In this document: positions 33,307 to 45,700 of the stretch, piece by piece
How the letters are laid out: the number at the start of each line of letters is the position of its first letter
How positions within the stretch are numbered: position 1 is the stretch's first letter
From: Clarkia xantiana subsp. parviflora
Lineage: Eukaryota > Streptophyta > Magnoliopsida > Myrtales > Onagraceae
Direction of reading: 5' to 3'
Length of the DNA stretch: 64,000 bases
Assembly (NCBI GenBank): GCA_036873135.1
Contig: JAPTYO010000002.1
Coordinates: 49,284,204-49,348,203 of the forward strand
Notes under the pieces: generated by a model
Seen by the model: only the letters and a program-made list of their open reading frames with translations
Database searches by the model: none
What the model was told of the DNA's origin: nothing
Program-made: the position numbers and the translations under genes

Positions 33307-34970
33307 GGTTAATTTAGAGGGTTCGGGCTCATTATATTCGCTTATTGCCATTTTTTAGTTTGTAGTTTTTATTCACTTTACTATTCCAACTTTATTTTTT
33401 TTGTGGCAGGTGCATAATTTAGATTAAAACTAATTTTTTTTATTTCTTTGTGACATTGTATAAACCCGCACACACAACTTTTAGAATAGTATCCAAAAAG
33501 CCCAGGAGGTTTAGTACGGTACGACCAGAGCGGTTAGGCCACCGGTATGACTCTGAAAAACTCCACTCGCTTGTGAAAGTCTTGTGATCCCTATGATGAG
33601 GGAGGGGGGGGGGGGGGGGGGAAACCACCTTGTCGGGAGCCTATTAGTGGAACCTACATTGTAGAGCAAAACCACACATTTTTACCCCGTTAACATGTCG
33701 TGTTTTATCCATTTTTTTGTTGTAAAAAATGTTATCAGGTAACTTGTAAGTTTTTTTTGAACTGTGTAAAGCATGCCTTCCATTGCATTTTTTTATTTTA
33801 AAAAAAGAATTTCATCTTTGTAGTAGGTCTCTTAGGTAGAATTTCATGTTTTTCAGATGCATTGTTTTCAAAAAACTTTTACCTGAATTTTTAATTTCAA
33901 ACATGTGTCTCATGCGCATTATTTAAATGAAAAAGACTCTTCAGGTAGGTTGTAATTTTGGTCAGTGCGTCATATAGGCAATACTTAAAAAAATAAAATA
34001 AAAAATTGTAATTACCCTTTAGCTATTAGAGCTTTTAATTTTGAACGTGCATTCCATATGCTTAATTTTTTTTAAAAAAAATTACCTGAATTTTTTATTT
34101 TTAATAATGCTTCCAATATGCATTAACTTTTAAAAGAACTTTTTAGATAAATCGTAAGCTCTCTTAGTTTTAGGGCTCTTATGTTTAAAAAAAAAAACCT
34201 TTTACTTGAATTTTTAATTAAAGACATGCATCTCATATGCATTATTTTCGAAAAAACCGTTCAGGTAAATTATAATTTTTTTAGTTGTAGAACTTTTTTA
34301 AGTTTGCATCTTATTTTTGTGCATCTCATATGCATTGTTTTAGAAAAAAATTACTTGTAGATAGATTGTAAACATTCTTAGTCGTAGAACTTTTAATTTC
34401 GAACATGCATCTCACTTGCATTATATTTTTTAAAAAAATCCACCTGAAATTTTCATTTCAAATTTGCATTTCATATGCATTATTCAGGTAAACTTGTTGT
34501 AAGTTGTAGGTTTCTTAATGTTAGAACTTCAACTTTTTAAGCATGCATGAGCGTTTTAAAATAAAAAACTCAAAATGTCATTCGTTTTTTATTCACGGTG
34601 TATTACACTTTTTCAGCAAGATCATCATTTCAACATTCGCATGAGCAAGCGTTTAAAAATGGGAGATTTGATTCTAATTTTTGAAAAAAATATTTTAATC
34701 GTTCAATTGAGTGCGACTATTCAAGTTTAAACAAAGGACGAGAAAATGTTTTTGAGAAAACTTTGTTTTGAACATCCGTCCTGCGTTCGAGCCAGATTGT
34801 ACACTCAGTGAACCCAGTAAACTCCATGATATTCCAAAACACCTTAGATCATAAAATTTTTATTCTTTTTTTAAAGTAATCAAAATTATGAAACGGATGA
34901 CATTAGAATTTTTTTGAAAAATCATGCATGATTTCTTTTATTCTTTATAGTAATTTTTCATTAGTTTTTT
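33307..34970 (+). repeat. Element E interior: AT-rich degenerate repeats
   Basis: The stretch begins with a block shared with the D leader (33510-33660, including a run of about 20 G at 33601-33621). From about 33720 to 34560 comes a diverged tandem repeat of roughly 85-110 bp with core catgcatctcatatgcatta and ttcaggtaaattgtaa. No coding potential is seen. Confidence 0.65.
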
Positions 34971-35510
34971 CAGGTACCCTTGGTTAGGTATTCTGCATAT
35001 AAGTTTTGTCGGCCAAATGGGGAAACATAAAAGGAACATGCAGCCATCCAGTTGCACGAAGAACAAATTGCGCACTCGGGATATCCAACGCTCAGATGCA
35101 GATCGAACGACCACTTCGACTGAGGTCGAAACCACGTAAACCTGACTGCTTCAGGGAACTTCCATGCCAAAATTCCACCTACCTTGTGTGGAATTATACG
35201 CGTCCCTAAACTAAGCCGTGCATCCATTTTACGGCGAGGTCTAAACCGGTCAGTAGTAATCAAGGAGCATCTTCCATGGAGATCGAGCACAACCGTATGT
35301 GAAAAAAATATCAAGAGATGAAGAGATCATTCAAAAGGATCGATAATCTCATGAAGATCGAATGTGCAAATGAAAGAGCATCAGAGGGTTGACAAGATCG
35401 ACATATTCTTTCTCCAGAAGAAGTTTCGAGAATTTGAAATTTTCAGTCCGCCACTGGGGGCATGTAAATTGTTGTTGCTGATTTTTTTTTTTGTAATTTA
35501 TTCATTTAAA
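34971..35510 (+). other. Element E interior: unassigned stretch
   Basis: Less AT-rich, with short overlapping frames on both strands (longest minus 34970-35314) but no recognisable domain. It may be a worn-down coding remnant. Confidence 0.4.
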
Positions 35511-35519
35511 AAAACGAAA

Positions 35520-36140
35520 AAAAATATTGTTTAGGGTCACAGCCGCCCTTTAATCAGCTACAGAAAAATAAAGAGAGTGTTCCTGTGAATCTTATGAGAG
35601 CAGAAAGTAAAATGGTCACATTCGTCCCTAAATCGACTACAAAGAAAGGGCCACAGCCACCCTCAAAATGGATATATATACAGAGTATTCCCATGAATAT
35701 CGTGAGGCCGAAAAATTATTTGAAATGGTCACAACCACCCTTAAAATAGCTACATACAAAGAGTGATTGTTGAAAGGGCCACAGCCACCCTTAAGATGGC
35801 TACAAATAAAGTGAGACCCCGAACCCTGGGAGGCGGGGAGAATAAAAAAGGTTACAGCCACCCTCTAAATTACTACAAGATAGAAGTACTCATGTATCAG
35901 AGACGGGGAATAAAGGGCCACAACCACCCTCCAAATGGCTACAAATCAAAAGAGCTCCCGCAACATTGAAGACGGTGAGAAAAGGGTCACAACCACCCTC
36001 CAAACGGCTAAAAATATTCCCACATCGAGACGGGAAATAAAGTACGGGTCACAACCACCATTTAATCGACTACCGAATAAAGAGTGCTTCCGCTAGGTTG
36101 AAAACCCGAAAGGGCGGCTTAGGCAAAATTAGGAAATGAG
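35520..36140 (+). repeat. Element E interior: cacagccaccct repeats
   Basis: About nine degenerate copies, 35-80 bp apart, of a unit with ggtcacaaccaccctccaaa and gctacaaa. The last part (35990-36140) matches the D 3' untranslated region well, which ties E to D. Confidence 0.8.
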
Positions 36141-36399
36141 GGGAATGGTCTCAAATTCAGAAATTGCAATCATGACAAAAGGAGAGAAAATAAAATCCCG
36201 ATGGAGTGAAAACCTCAATGGGCATTCCATGCAAAAATTAGGGAAACTGAGGGGCACGGTCGAAAATCTCTCAAAGTCGACCGTGGCAAAATGAGAGAAT
36301 TTGAGAGATTAAAAAAAAAGATCCTGCTAAGTTGTCGCACTATTCACAACTTAGGCAAAAATTAGGGAAACATGTTTCATGTACAAATTGTACGTGTAT

Positions 36400-36575
36400 T
36401 TTCTATGGCGCGACGCAGTTGCAGATATGTCAGTCCAGGCACTAGTCTAGATGGCCTCCAGTAGCTTCGTGATTATGCTGCTAGTTGCCATGCCAGTCCA
36501 GGCACCACTCCGGACTGTCTCCAGCAGCTTTGTGATTACACTGCTATTTGCCATGCCAATCCAGGCATCATTTAA
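36400..36575 (+). repeat. 65-bp tandem repeat in element E
   Basis: A little over two copies with gccatgccagtccaggcac and cagcagctttgtgattac. No coding signal. Confidence 0.75.
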
Positions 36576-36589
36576 GACGACGTTTTAGT

Positions 36590-37430
36590 CATTCCCACCA
36601 GAGGCACCACAAGAGGTTTTACGGTATAGTTCGACGCCATAGGTCTTCTGCCGCCCGCCATTAGAGGCACCACCAGAGGTTTTCTGGTACGATTTGCGCC
36701 AAAGGTCTTTCGTTACCCCTCGCCACCAGAGGCACCACTAGAGGTTTTCGGGTACAGTTCGACGCCAAATGTCTTCTGTTACCGCCCGCTATTAGAGGCA
36801 CCACTAGAGGTTTTCCGGTACGGTTTGCGCTAGAAGTATTCCGTTACCTCCCGCCACCAGAGTCACCACTAGAGGTTTTTAGGTACAGTTCGATGCCATA
36901 GGTATTCTGTTACCGCCCGCCATTAGAGGCACCACCATAGGTTTTTCCTGTACGGTTTGCACCAGAAGTCTTCCGTTACCGCCCGCCACTAGAGGCACCA
37001 CCAGAAGTTTTCAGGTACGGTTCGACGTCAGAGGTCTTCTGTTACCGCCCGCCATTAGAGGCACCACCAGAATTTTTCCGGTACGGTTTGCGTCAGAGGT
37101 TTTCCGTTACCGCACGCCACCAGAGGCACCACCAGAGATTTTCTAGTACAGTTCGACACCAAAGGTCTTCTATTACCGCCCGCCATTAGAGGCACCAACG
37201 GAGATTTTCCAGTACAGTTTGCGCCAGAAATCTTCCGTCTCCGCCCGCCACCAGAGGTTTTCATGTACGGTTCGATGCCAGAGGTCTTCTGTTACCTCCC
37301 GCCATCAGAGGCACAACCAGAGGTTTTTCGGTACGGTTCGACGCGAGAGGTCTTCCATTACTAACTGCCACCAAAGGTTTTCCATTTCAGCACAGCCACC
37401 AGAGGCTCTACTTTTCCGCACCAGTCAAAT
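36590..37430 (+). repeat. Element E interior: gccattagaggcacc tandem array
   Basis: About 13 copies of a unit of about 60 bp in an alternating pair (one form with ggttcgacgcc, one with ggtttgcgcc), so the period is about 120 bp. It corresponds to the smaller cgccactagaggc array in D, expanded here. A purine-rich tract (aaagatgggcaaat) follows directly before the 3' LTR. Confidence 0.85.
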
Positions 37431-37564
37431 AAGTACATGAGTTGCCTTGAAGTTTTCGAAGAAACAGAAGAAGATATACTTTCTGGCCAAAATCGGTGTT
37501 TCCTCGTCTTTGGACAAACCCCCTCGAGCAAGCTCTACGGCGGCATGTCCAAAGATGGGCAAAT

Positions 37565-38125
37565 TGTAAACACTCAATTTTGACACGAACGTAACATCGC
37601 TACACATGACGTGTCAAGTCACGAAGTGTAAAAAATGCTAATGTGCATATTAGAGTAAATAAATAAATATATATATTTAAATATCTCGGATATATTCGAA
37701 ATAGTTATATATATATATATATATAATAATTATTTATTTGTAAGATAATTATCTATAGGTATTATCTCCTATTATTTAGGGATATTTATCTGTAAGATAT
37801 TTATCCGTAAGAATTTATTTGTTAGTTATTTTATCATTTTAATATTTAGGAGATCTTATCTGTAATCTAGGTTAGTTTTACTATAAATAGGGGTCCACTT
37901 CTACATTTAATACACACAGAAAACACACGGAAAATCATAAACAAAGAAACCATGAATAAATGAGAAGCTTGAGCGATTCTCGATGATGTCCTTGCCATAG
38001 TTTAAACTAACATTTTTTTACTTAACTTAGTTTGATTAGATTATATCTTATTTCATTATATTTTATTATACTGAATTCATTATTCATCAACCCTTCACGT
38101 TAGTGTCCACCTACATCGTCCTAGC
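37565..38125 (+). repeat. 3' LTR of element E, left part
   Basis: Starts TGTAAACACTC after the polypurine tract. The TATA box lies at 37882-37889. It is cut by F; the final CTAGC (38121-38125) is the target duplication. Confidence 0.9.
38121..38125. other. Target site duplication of element F, left copy
   Basis: CTAGC, repeated at 49105-49109. The E LTR reads through it once in the uninterrupted 5' copy (32119-32125). Confidence 0.93.
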
Positions 38126-38776
38126 TGTTGGATCACGGCGGGAACTCCGGTTACGGTGACGGATTCCTTAGCTCCTCGCAATCCTGCAGAAGGGGAATAG
38201 AGGGCGGCGGCCCAGAATCCCTCTCCGATGCTTAACGTAAGTACGGTGGTCAACAGATCAAGCAAGCAGTATTTTTGCGTATGTCAAAAACGTAACCCCA
38301 ATCTGGAATAACTTCCCTCCTTTTATAGAGGAAAGGCTATCCCAGTTACCTGATTAGGCGGTTGGATTGTGATCCACTATCCCACATATCTCGCCGTATA
38401 TCTTGCCACGTATCTTGTACAGTTATTCGTATCCCACATATCTCGCCCATTATACCACTACTGTGATCATGGCGAGATTTCCGGGATTGTGCTCTTACTG
38501 GCGAGTCTCGATCATTATCGGAGACTCCCAGGTTGCATCGTTGAGGATTCGGTGTCGGGGAGTGGTATCAACTCTCATATCGGGACCGACTACGTCCAGG
38601 TCCGATATCTTCGGGGCTCTCCCCTGTCGGAGCCATACTTACTCGGGGCTATTCAATGTCGGGACCTCCTTCCGTCGGAGCCCTTAGCCTTCCAGCAGCC
38701 CAGCTCCTAGCCCAACGGGCCTAATCGCCGTTTGCCAATCGTTTAGGGGCCTAACGGCCTTCGCCGGGGCCCATCA
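38126..38776 (-). repeat. 3' LTR of element F
   Basis: 651 bp; plus-strand view TGTTGGATCACGG ... GGGCCCATCA. The minus-strand TATA box lies opposite 38321-38327. The polypurine tract on the minus strand (TTGGGGGCAAA) lies opposite 38777-38788. Confidence 0.95.
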
Positions 38777-39217
38777 TTTGCCCCCAAGACGTGAGGGACT
38801 TATAGTGCGTCGCGTCTTTCAATATCGGACCCCTCCACATCCCAGTCGTGGGTCTTTGTTTGAAACGTTGGAGGCCATTGCCCTACTTTTGTCGGAGGCC
38901 TTTGCCTTGGATCTCTTCGAGATCCTTTGGGATCCTGCTTGGACTCGAGGGGATTTCTTGATCAGACCAGCATTTAATGCTGATAGGAGGTGAAGGGGCG
39001 TTTCGGGTTCCGCGCGCCTGCTTTCTGAAAAAGCACTTTTCAACCGCCCCGGTACGTCATTACTCTTGTCTTATCTATCCCATGCGTCCTGACGGTTCAG
39101 GTTAAAACCGTTTCGCCTTCTTTGAATTAACGCGTTTCCCTTTGGACGATTCTGATTGAGTGGTTTTGAATTCTACGGCTCAGATTGCCCACCCCTTCAG
39201 TTCTCCTTTCCTTCTCT

Positions 39218-39224
39218 TATAAAA
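39218..39224 (+). promoter_or_regulatory. TATA box of the antisense gene in F
   Basis: TATAAAA, about 137 bp before the ATG at 39361, with C/T-rich sequence after it. It suggests that this gene has its own promoter, separate from the LTRs. Confidence 0.6.
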
Positions 39225-39367
39225 CCCTAGCCCCAGACACTGTTTTACCTTCCTTTTATCTCTTCTTCTCTGCGATCCCAAGAGCTTTGATTTCCCAGGT
39301 TTCGAGTTTTCACCGGCGATTCAAGCACTTCAAATTTTTCCGATCAAGCCTTCAGTCACTATGTCTG

Positions 39368-39460
39368 GTAAGATTCTTCTCCTTATTATTCTTTTCCTTT
39401 TCATCTTTGATCTTCTTAGGTTTCAATTTTCCCCTCCTTCCTTCCCTCGACGACTTTCAG
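39368..39460 (+). other. Intron 1 of the antisense gene
   Basis: 93 bp, GTAAGA to a C/T-rich tract and TTTCAG. It keeps the frame across the junction. A nearer AG at 39419 would lead to an early stop. Confidence 0.7.
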
Positions 39461-40269
39461 CCGAGGAATCTGCCACTGTTGGGCCACCCTTCGTCTTCAA
39501 GTATCTCAAGAACTTGCTTGCGCCTATTAACTACGATAGGGCTTGTATAGAGTGTGGTATCTTCGAATCCTCCTTCGGGGCCCGCTATCCCTACGAGCAA
39601 TCCCAATTCAGTCCTCGTGACGCTCAGATTACGCTCCCCAAAGGAGATGAGGTGTTCATCTCCCCAGGGCAAATTCGTGCGGGAATCCGACTCCCTTTCT
39701 GTCCGAGTTGGGTGGAGCTGTGCAACCATTATAAGACTTACCCCACGACCTTCTCCCCCCACGCAATCCGTACATGGATTGCCTTCCAAGTGTGGTGTGA
39801 TATCAACAAAGAAGATTGGAGCTACAGTCTGGAGCTTTGGCGGGTCCTCTACAAGATGACCTGTAATAAGGATGGTATCTGCTCTTTCACCCCCCGCCAA
39901 CCCGAGGGGACCGACTAGCAGTATAAGGAGCTGGGCTGGGATAGGAAGGTGTCCTGGAGGATTTGCAAAGAACGGGCCATCATCCATGATAAGGGGCATG
40001 ACAATGCCAATTGGAAAGAGCAATATTTCTTCATCAAGCCTGGTCCCATCGAGTGGCCGAAGACCGTCGTGGAGTCTGATCCTCCTGTGCCTTTCCGTTC
40101 ATGGTCGGAGCAGACCAAGAGGGCCTTGATGCTTATTCAGGCCCGTCGCTGGGAGGAGGGGTATCAGCCCTTCGAAGCCACTTCTGTCACCGACCAACAG
40201 CGGATCAAAATTTCCATCATGCTGATTGATCCCAAGGCCGGGGGAAAAATTCATGATGGCGTTTCCAAT

Positions 40270-40354
40270 GTAATTCTCTGGGTAATCTTCTAATTATTTC
40301 TTGTTTCCACTGCTTACAGCCCCTCGATCATCGCTGACCGTCCGTCTGTTTCAG
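40270..40354 (+). other. Intron 2 of the antisense gene
   Basis: 85 bp from GTAATT to TTTCAG, phase 0. A second donor (GTAATC at 40282) gives a 73-bp intron, also phase 0. Unspliced RNA stops at a TAA near 40291. Confidence 0.7.
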
Positions 40355-41338
40355 GAGGATACCGATGCCTCCCATTCGCTGAAGCGCAAGAAGAAGTCCT
40401 CCCATCGAAAGACTTCTGCCACGTCGGGGCCGTCTCGGAAGAAGGCGAAGACCTCCGAGGCCCCAGGGTCTGCCCCCACCTCCGAGGGGCGGACTAATAC
40501 GGATGTGGTCAGGGCCGCCTTCAACGTCCGCTCCGAAAAGGAAGGTAAGGAAGTTTTTCGTGCTATAAAGAGATATAGAGAATTGGTACCTCAGGACCTT
40601 CAAGCCTCCGATATGGAAGGGCGGATTAGGGATGTCAAGAATATCCTCCGAGGGGAAACTCCACATGTTCTCGAAGCGGGTTATTACGACTTTTTCGGCC
40701 AAGAGAGATATATGGAGCGTTGTTTAATTTGGCACACCGATATCAATTTACTTCCTCACCTTATTCGCCCCGCTGCAGGTCCCGCGGACGTCGCCCCTGC
40801 TGTACCTGCCTCAGACCCCGCGCCTGCAGCGGAGCCGGTGGTGGAAGATGCCCCAACGGAAGCCCGTGGCGAATTCGGTCGGGTGACCAGCTTGGAGGAC
40901 TCCCCCTCCGAGGATCAAGCTGAGGAAGAAGGTCTAATCCTCCGAGGAAAGTCGAGGTCGACTCCTGCTAAGTCGCCTAGTAGGAAGATGTCTCCACTCC
41001 CCATCACGCCACCATCGTCACCCGCACCGCCATCGTCACCAGTTAGGGGCGCAACCCCCGAAGCCCGAGTAAGTGAAGATGGGGGGGCTTGCCTGGTAGT
41101 TCCTCCATTCCCCTTGGATGGAGAATACTACCAGGCCTTCTCTTCGGACCAGAGCGCTGAGCCTTGGAGACCGGTGGAGTCCCTTCGGGGGATTCCTCTA
41201 CACCGGGGGTGTCAGGAGAAGAACCTGGCCTTGCACTTGGTGTCGGGCTCGATCCCGCCCTCACTAAGGCGCCCACTCTCTCTGGACGAGGAGGACATCG
41301 AGGCGGACATCCGGCAAATGGCCGTCCGTCGGATAGAG

Positions 41339-41410
41339 GTAGGTACACTTTGTTTTTATTCATCTGGAAGCATTCCGATTTTTAGATACTAAGCTATATT
41401 TTGCCCTCAG
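41339..41410 (+). other. Intron 3 of the antisense gene
   Basis: 72 bp from GTAGGT to GCCCTCAG, phase 0. Without splicing the frame ends at 41390-41392. Confidence 0.75.
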
Positions 41411-42259
41411 GAAATGGCGGACCAGGATCGTTGCTTCGGCTACATCCTGTCTCTGCGGAGGGCGTTGGAGCAAGAACGGGCCAACTCCAACCTCGAGAGC
41501 TTGACCAAGCTCCAGGAGGACCTAGCTGCCTCCGAGGCGTCAAGGCTCCGAGCGGAGGAGGGTAAAAGGCGGGCCGAAGAAGGTTGGCAGCGGGCCGAGG
41601 AAGTTCGGCAGCAGGCTGAGGAGGGTAGGGCCAAGCTTGCTCAAGAGGCCCAATCTCAGCAAAGGCAGATTCTAAGCCTTGAGAGCTCGCTTAGGCGGGA
41701 GCAGCAAGCGGCCTTGGCGGATCGGAGCCAGGCTGCCTTCGATAAGGCAGCGCTGAAAGAAACTGCCGAGCGACTGAAGCTTGAGAAGCAGAGGGCCATC
41801 GCGGAGCTAGAGGAGGCAAAGGCGGATCATTCCGCCCAAATAACAAACGCGAAGGTCCAGGCCCGCGAAGAATATCGGAGCTCGGAGGACTTCAAAGCAG
41901 ACGCGGCAAGACATTGTCAGGAAGATTTGCAGAATGCCATCCTTGATATTGTCGAAGAGCTTAATGAAACCTACGGGGACTCCATCGACTTGAGGAAGTC
42001 CAAGACTCTCGGCCTAGCCGCAGAGACGTACCTTAGCCTCCCGTCGGAGAGCTCCTCCGAAGACGCCGACGAGCCTCCTACCGATCCCTCTGAGCCTGCC
42101 CCTCCAAAGCCCTCTGAAGATTCAGCGCCCGAGGACCGAGTTTAATTTGTTAAATCTTAAGTCTTCGTACTCCTTCCTCATTATCTCCCTTGTATCGAAC
42201 CTCTTAGGCCTTCGAGCCTTTTATTACTGTCTTTTTCGATTATGTTCTTCATAGCGCTT

Positions 42260-42662
42260 TTATCGGGCCCTAAGAACCTTAAGGCTTTCGGACGTCCAAC
42301 GACGCTTTTTAATCGAACCTTAAAAACTTAAGGATTTTCGGACGTCCAATGACGCTTTTTAATCGGACCTTAAAACTTAAGGATTTTCGGACGTCCAATG
42401 ACGCTTTTTAATCGAACCTTAAAAACTTAAGGATTTTCGGACGTCCAATGACGCTTTTTAATCGAACCTTAAAAACTTAAGGATTTTCGGACGTCCAATG
42501 ACGCTTTTTAATCGGACCTTAAAAACTTAAGGATTTTCGGACGTCCAATGACGCTTTTTAATCGGGCCTTAAAAACTTAAGGATTTTCAGACGTCCAATG
42601 ACGCTTTTTAATCGAACCTTAAAAACTTAAGGATTTTCGGACGTCCAATGACGCTTTTTAAT
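42260..42662 (+). repeat. Tandem repeat of about 51 bp between the two convergent genes of F
   Basis: About eight copies of cggacgtccaatgacgcttt followed by ttaatcgaaccttaaaaacttaaggattt. Each has a small inverted repeat, CCTTaaaaacttAAGG. It lies between the stop of the antisense gene (42145) and the stop of gag-pol (42790), where both transcripts should end. Confidence 0.92.
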
Positions 42663-42789
42663 GTATCGAGAACAACTCAGGAATACTTTGATCAGAAGTA
42701 ACCTCTTTATTGATTGATGTCTTTAACATAGCATGCACCACTCAGGGCGACTTAATTACATCTTCGCGCCTCTACGGACGACTTATTTG

Positions 42790-45700
42790 TCAAACATGGC
42801 ATTTCTTCAGATGTTCACCACTAAAGGTGTTTCTTAAAACCTTGCCGTCGAGATCCTCTAACTTGTAAGCGTTCGGGGCCGGCATGCCTACGATCTTGTA
42901 AGGCCCTTCCCATTTCGGGGACATCTTGTTGATCCGATCTTGTAGGGCGAATTCATTCCGTCGTAGGACCAGTTCTCCTGCGTAGAACTGTCGCGACTTG
43001 ACCTTCCGATTGTAGTACCTGGCCGTCGCCAAACGCATCCGAGCTTGCGCTATGTCGGCCTCCAGCCGTTTTTCCTCTAGCAAGGATAACTCCAGGCGCC
43101 TTGTTTCGTCATTCGTCAAAGGTCCTATCCTGGCTCTTCCTGGGCTCGTCGAGGGCTCATAGCTGCTGGTTCGATGGGACGCCACCGCAATTTCCACGGG
43201 AGCGACCGCCTCTGTTCCATAAACAAGTGCAAACGGGGTTTCACCTGTTGACCGCTTGGGTGTCGTTCGGACCGCCCACAACACGTTCTCCAGTTCGTCC
43301 AGCCATTTTCCGTCCAAAGCGTAGACCCTCTTCTTCAAGCCCTCCATCACGATTTTGTTGGCCGCCTCTACCTGCCCATTGGTCTGAGCGTGGTGGACGG
43401 ATGCTGTTCGATGCTCGATACCGAACTCGTCTAGGAACCTCTCCAACTGGGCCCCATTAAACGGAGGACCATTGTCACTGATGATCACCTTCGGCACCCC
43501 ATATCTCGACAGAATTCGGGTCTGAAGGAACTTAATGATATGTCCTGCTGTTGTTTTGGCTAACGGCTTAGCCTCGATCCACTTCGAGAAGTAGTCGATC
43601 GCGACCAGCAGATGTGTGCACTGGCTCTTTGCTTTCGGAAGGGGTCCCACCAGGTCAATCCCCCACTGTGCGAAGGGCCAAGCACTCCCAATGGGCATCA
43701 AATCAGCGGCGGGGGCTGTGATATTCGAAGCATATCTCTGACACGCGTCACAGGATCGAACAAGCGCCGTTGCTTCCTTATTCATCGTAGGCCAATAATA
43801 TCCCAAGTTCAACGCCTTCCTCAGGATAGATCGAGCGCCCTCGTGACAGGCTGCGACTCCTTCATGCAATTCTCTCAGAATCCGAGTCGTATCGGGTTCG
43901 GCCACGCATTTCAGGAAGGGCGTCGAAAGCAGACCCTTTTTGTACAACTGGTTGTCCACCATCGCGTAATTAATTGACATTCGTCGCAGTCGCTCCGCTG
44001 CCACTTTATCTTCAGGAAGTGCCCCCGTCGTTAAGTACACAATTATCGGGGTCATCCAAGTGGATTCCTCCTCTGCCCCTGTCCCGATAGCGCACACCTC
44101 CGACGGATCGGTGGTCGATAGAATCACCTTCTCCAAGAAATGTACCTTCCGACTCTCTTCCAAAGGTGCCCCCAAGGCATATTTGCTCAAGGCATCAGCC
44201 TCCACATTCTCTTCCCTCGGAATCGCCTCGATATCAAAGCTTTTGAAGCTCTCCTTCAAGGTCCTAGCCTCCTGAAGATACTTCTTCATGACCGGATTCT
44301 TTGCTCCATACTGCCCCCGAACCTGATTTACAATCAAGCTAGCATCACACTTCACCTTCAAATGTTTAATTCCGGTGCCCTTTGCGATTTTCAGCCCCGT
44401 TATGAGAGCCTCATATTCCGCCTCGTTATTGGTGGCTCTAAATGTTAGGGCCAATGCATATCGAAGTGGCTCCGCCCCGCCTGGCGGAATCAATACGAAC
44501 CCCGCACCCGATCCGTCCGAGCTTGAGGAGCCATCCGTGTACAACTCCCAGGTGTTCTCCTTATTTGGCTGTTCCGACTGCCCTGCCGTCGGGGCCTCTT
44601 CAGTATTCCCAGTTGCCCCCTCTACTGTTTCCGTTGCTTCAGGATCGGGAATAGTAGATTCAACTATAAAGTCGGCCAATGCCTGCCCTTTGATAGCTGT
44701 TCTCGGAGCGAAATGAATTCGAAACTCGCTAAGTTCCACGGCCCACTTTACTAGTCTCCCCGACGCATCGGGCCGGTTCAAGAAGTGTTTCAATGGCTGA
44801 TCAGTCAACACCGTAATTTCATGCGCATGGAAGTAGGGCCGTAACTTTCGAGCAGTAATAATCAACGCAAAGAGGTACTTCTCAATCGGAGGGTAATTCA
44901 TTTCACTCTTGGCAAACGCCTTGCTTACATAATAGACAGGAATTTGATTGCCCTCGACAGCTTTAACTAGAACAGAGCTTATTGCAAACGAAGAAATAGC
45001 CAAATAAAGATAGAGCGGCTCGCCTGGAGTTGGCTTCGCAAGTGGCGGGAGGTCGCGGAGATGTTGTTTGAGCGCTTGGAACGCCTCCTCACATTCAGCA
45101 GTCCACTTGAATTGTCGGTTGGCTCTTAACACACTGAAAAATGGCATCGACCGGTCGCTGGCCTTGGATAAGAAGCGATTCATCGAAGCCAGCCGACCGT
45201 TCAGCACCTGCACCTCCCTATGATTGGTCGGGGACTGCATCTCCTCTATCGCCCTTAGTTTTTCGGGATTCACCTCGATCCCCCTCTGGCTCACCATGAA
45301 GCCTAAGAACTTCCCGGAATGGACTCCGAAAGCACATTTGGCTGGATTCAGGCGGACCTGGTGGAGCTTCATCCTCTCGAAGGCCATTGCCAAGTTGCCA
45401 ACGTGGTCTGATGCTCGTCGGGACTTCACCAGCATGTCATCTACATAGGCTTCCATGGTACTCCCAATCATGTCCCCGAACAGCTTGTTCACCATTCTCT
45501 GGTATGTCGCCCCCGCATTCACCAGGCCGAAAGGCATGACGTCGTACTGGAAGACTTCACTGTCAGCGTAAAAGGCGGTATGTGGGGCATCCTTTTTCGC
45601 CATCTTTATCTGGTTATAACCAGAATAAGCATCCATAAAGCTTAGCAGCTCATGCCCCGATGTAGCATCCACCAGTTGGTCGATCCGAGGGAGTGGATAA

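Larger units (their letters stand above)
39361..42145 (+). pseudogene. Spliced antisense additional gene of element F (four exons)
   Basis: Predicted exons are 39361-39367, 39461-40269, 40355-41338 and 41411-42145, with introns 39368-39460, 40270-40354 and 41339-41410. All begin GT and end AG, and the frame is kept throughout (845 codons with the stop). The first 300 residues (G-I-F-E-S-S, Y-P-Y-E-Q, R-L-P-F-C-P) look like the putative gypsy-type transposon or plant-mobile-like domain found in additional ORFs of Tat elements. A basic, Ser-rich nuclear-signal-like stretch (K-R-K-K-K-S-S) follows, then a Pro-rich part, and a long coiled coil in exon 4 (repeated R-A-E-E) with an acidic end. One in-frame TAG at 39916-39918 breaks exon 2. 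An alternative donor at 40282 also keeps the frame. The function of this protein class is unknown. Confidence 0.78.

Noticed and set aside
38369..38710. 113-codon ORF in both LTRs of F
   Set aside because: The same in both LTRs because the LTRs are duplicates; no domain recognised, and it lies opposite the LTR promoter.
39863..39918. An extra intron that would remove the in-frame TAG at 39916
   Set aside because: Candidates are 44-56 bp, shorter than usual plant introns, and the 56-bp one shifts the frame; a nonsense codon is the simpler reading.
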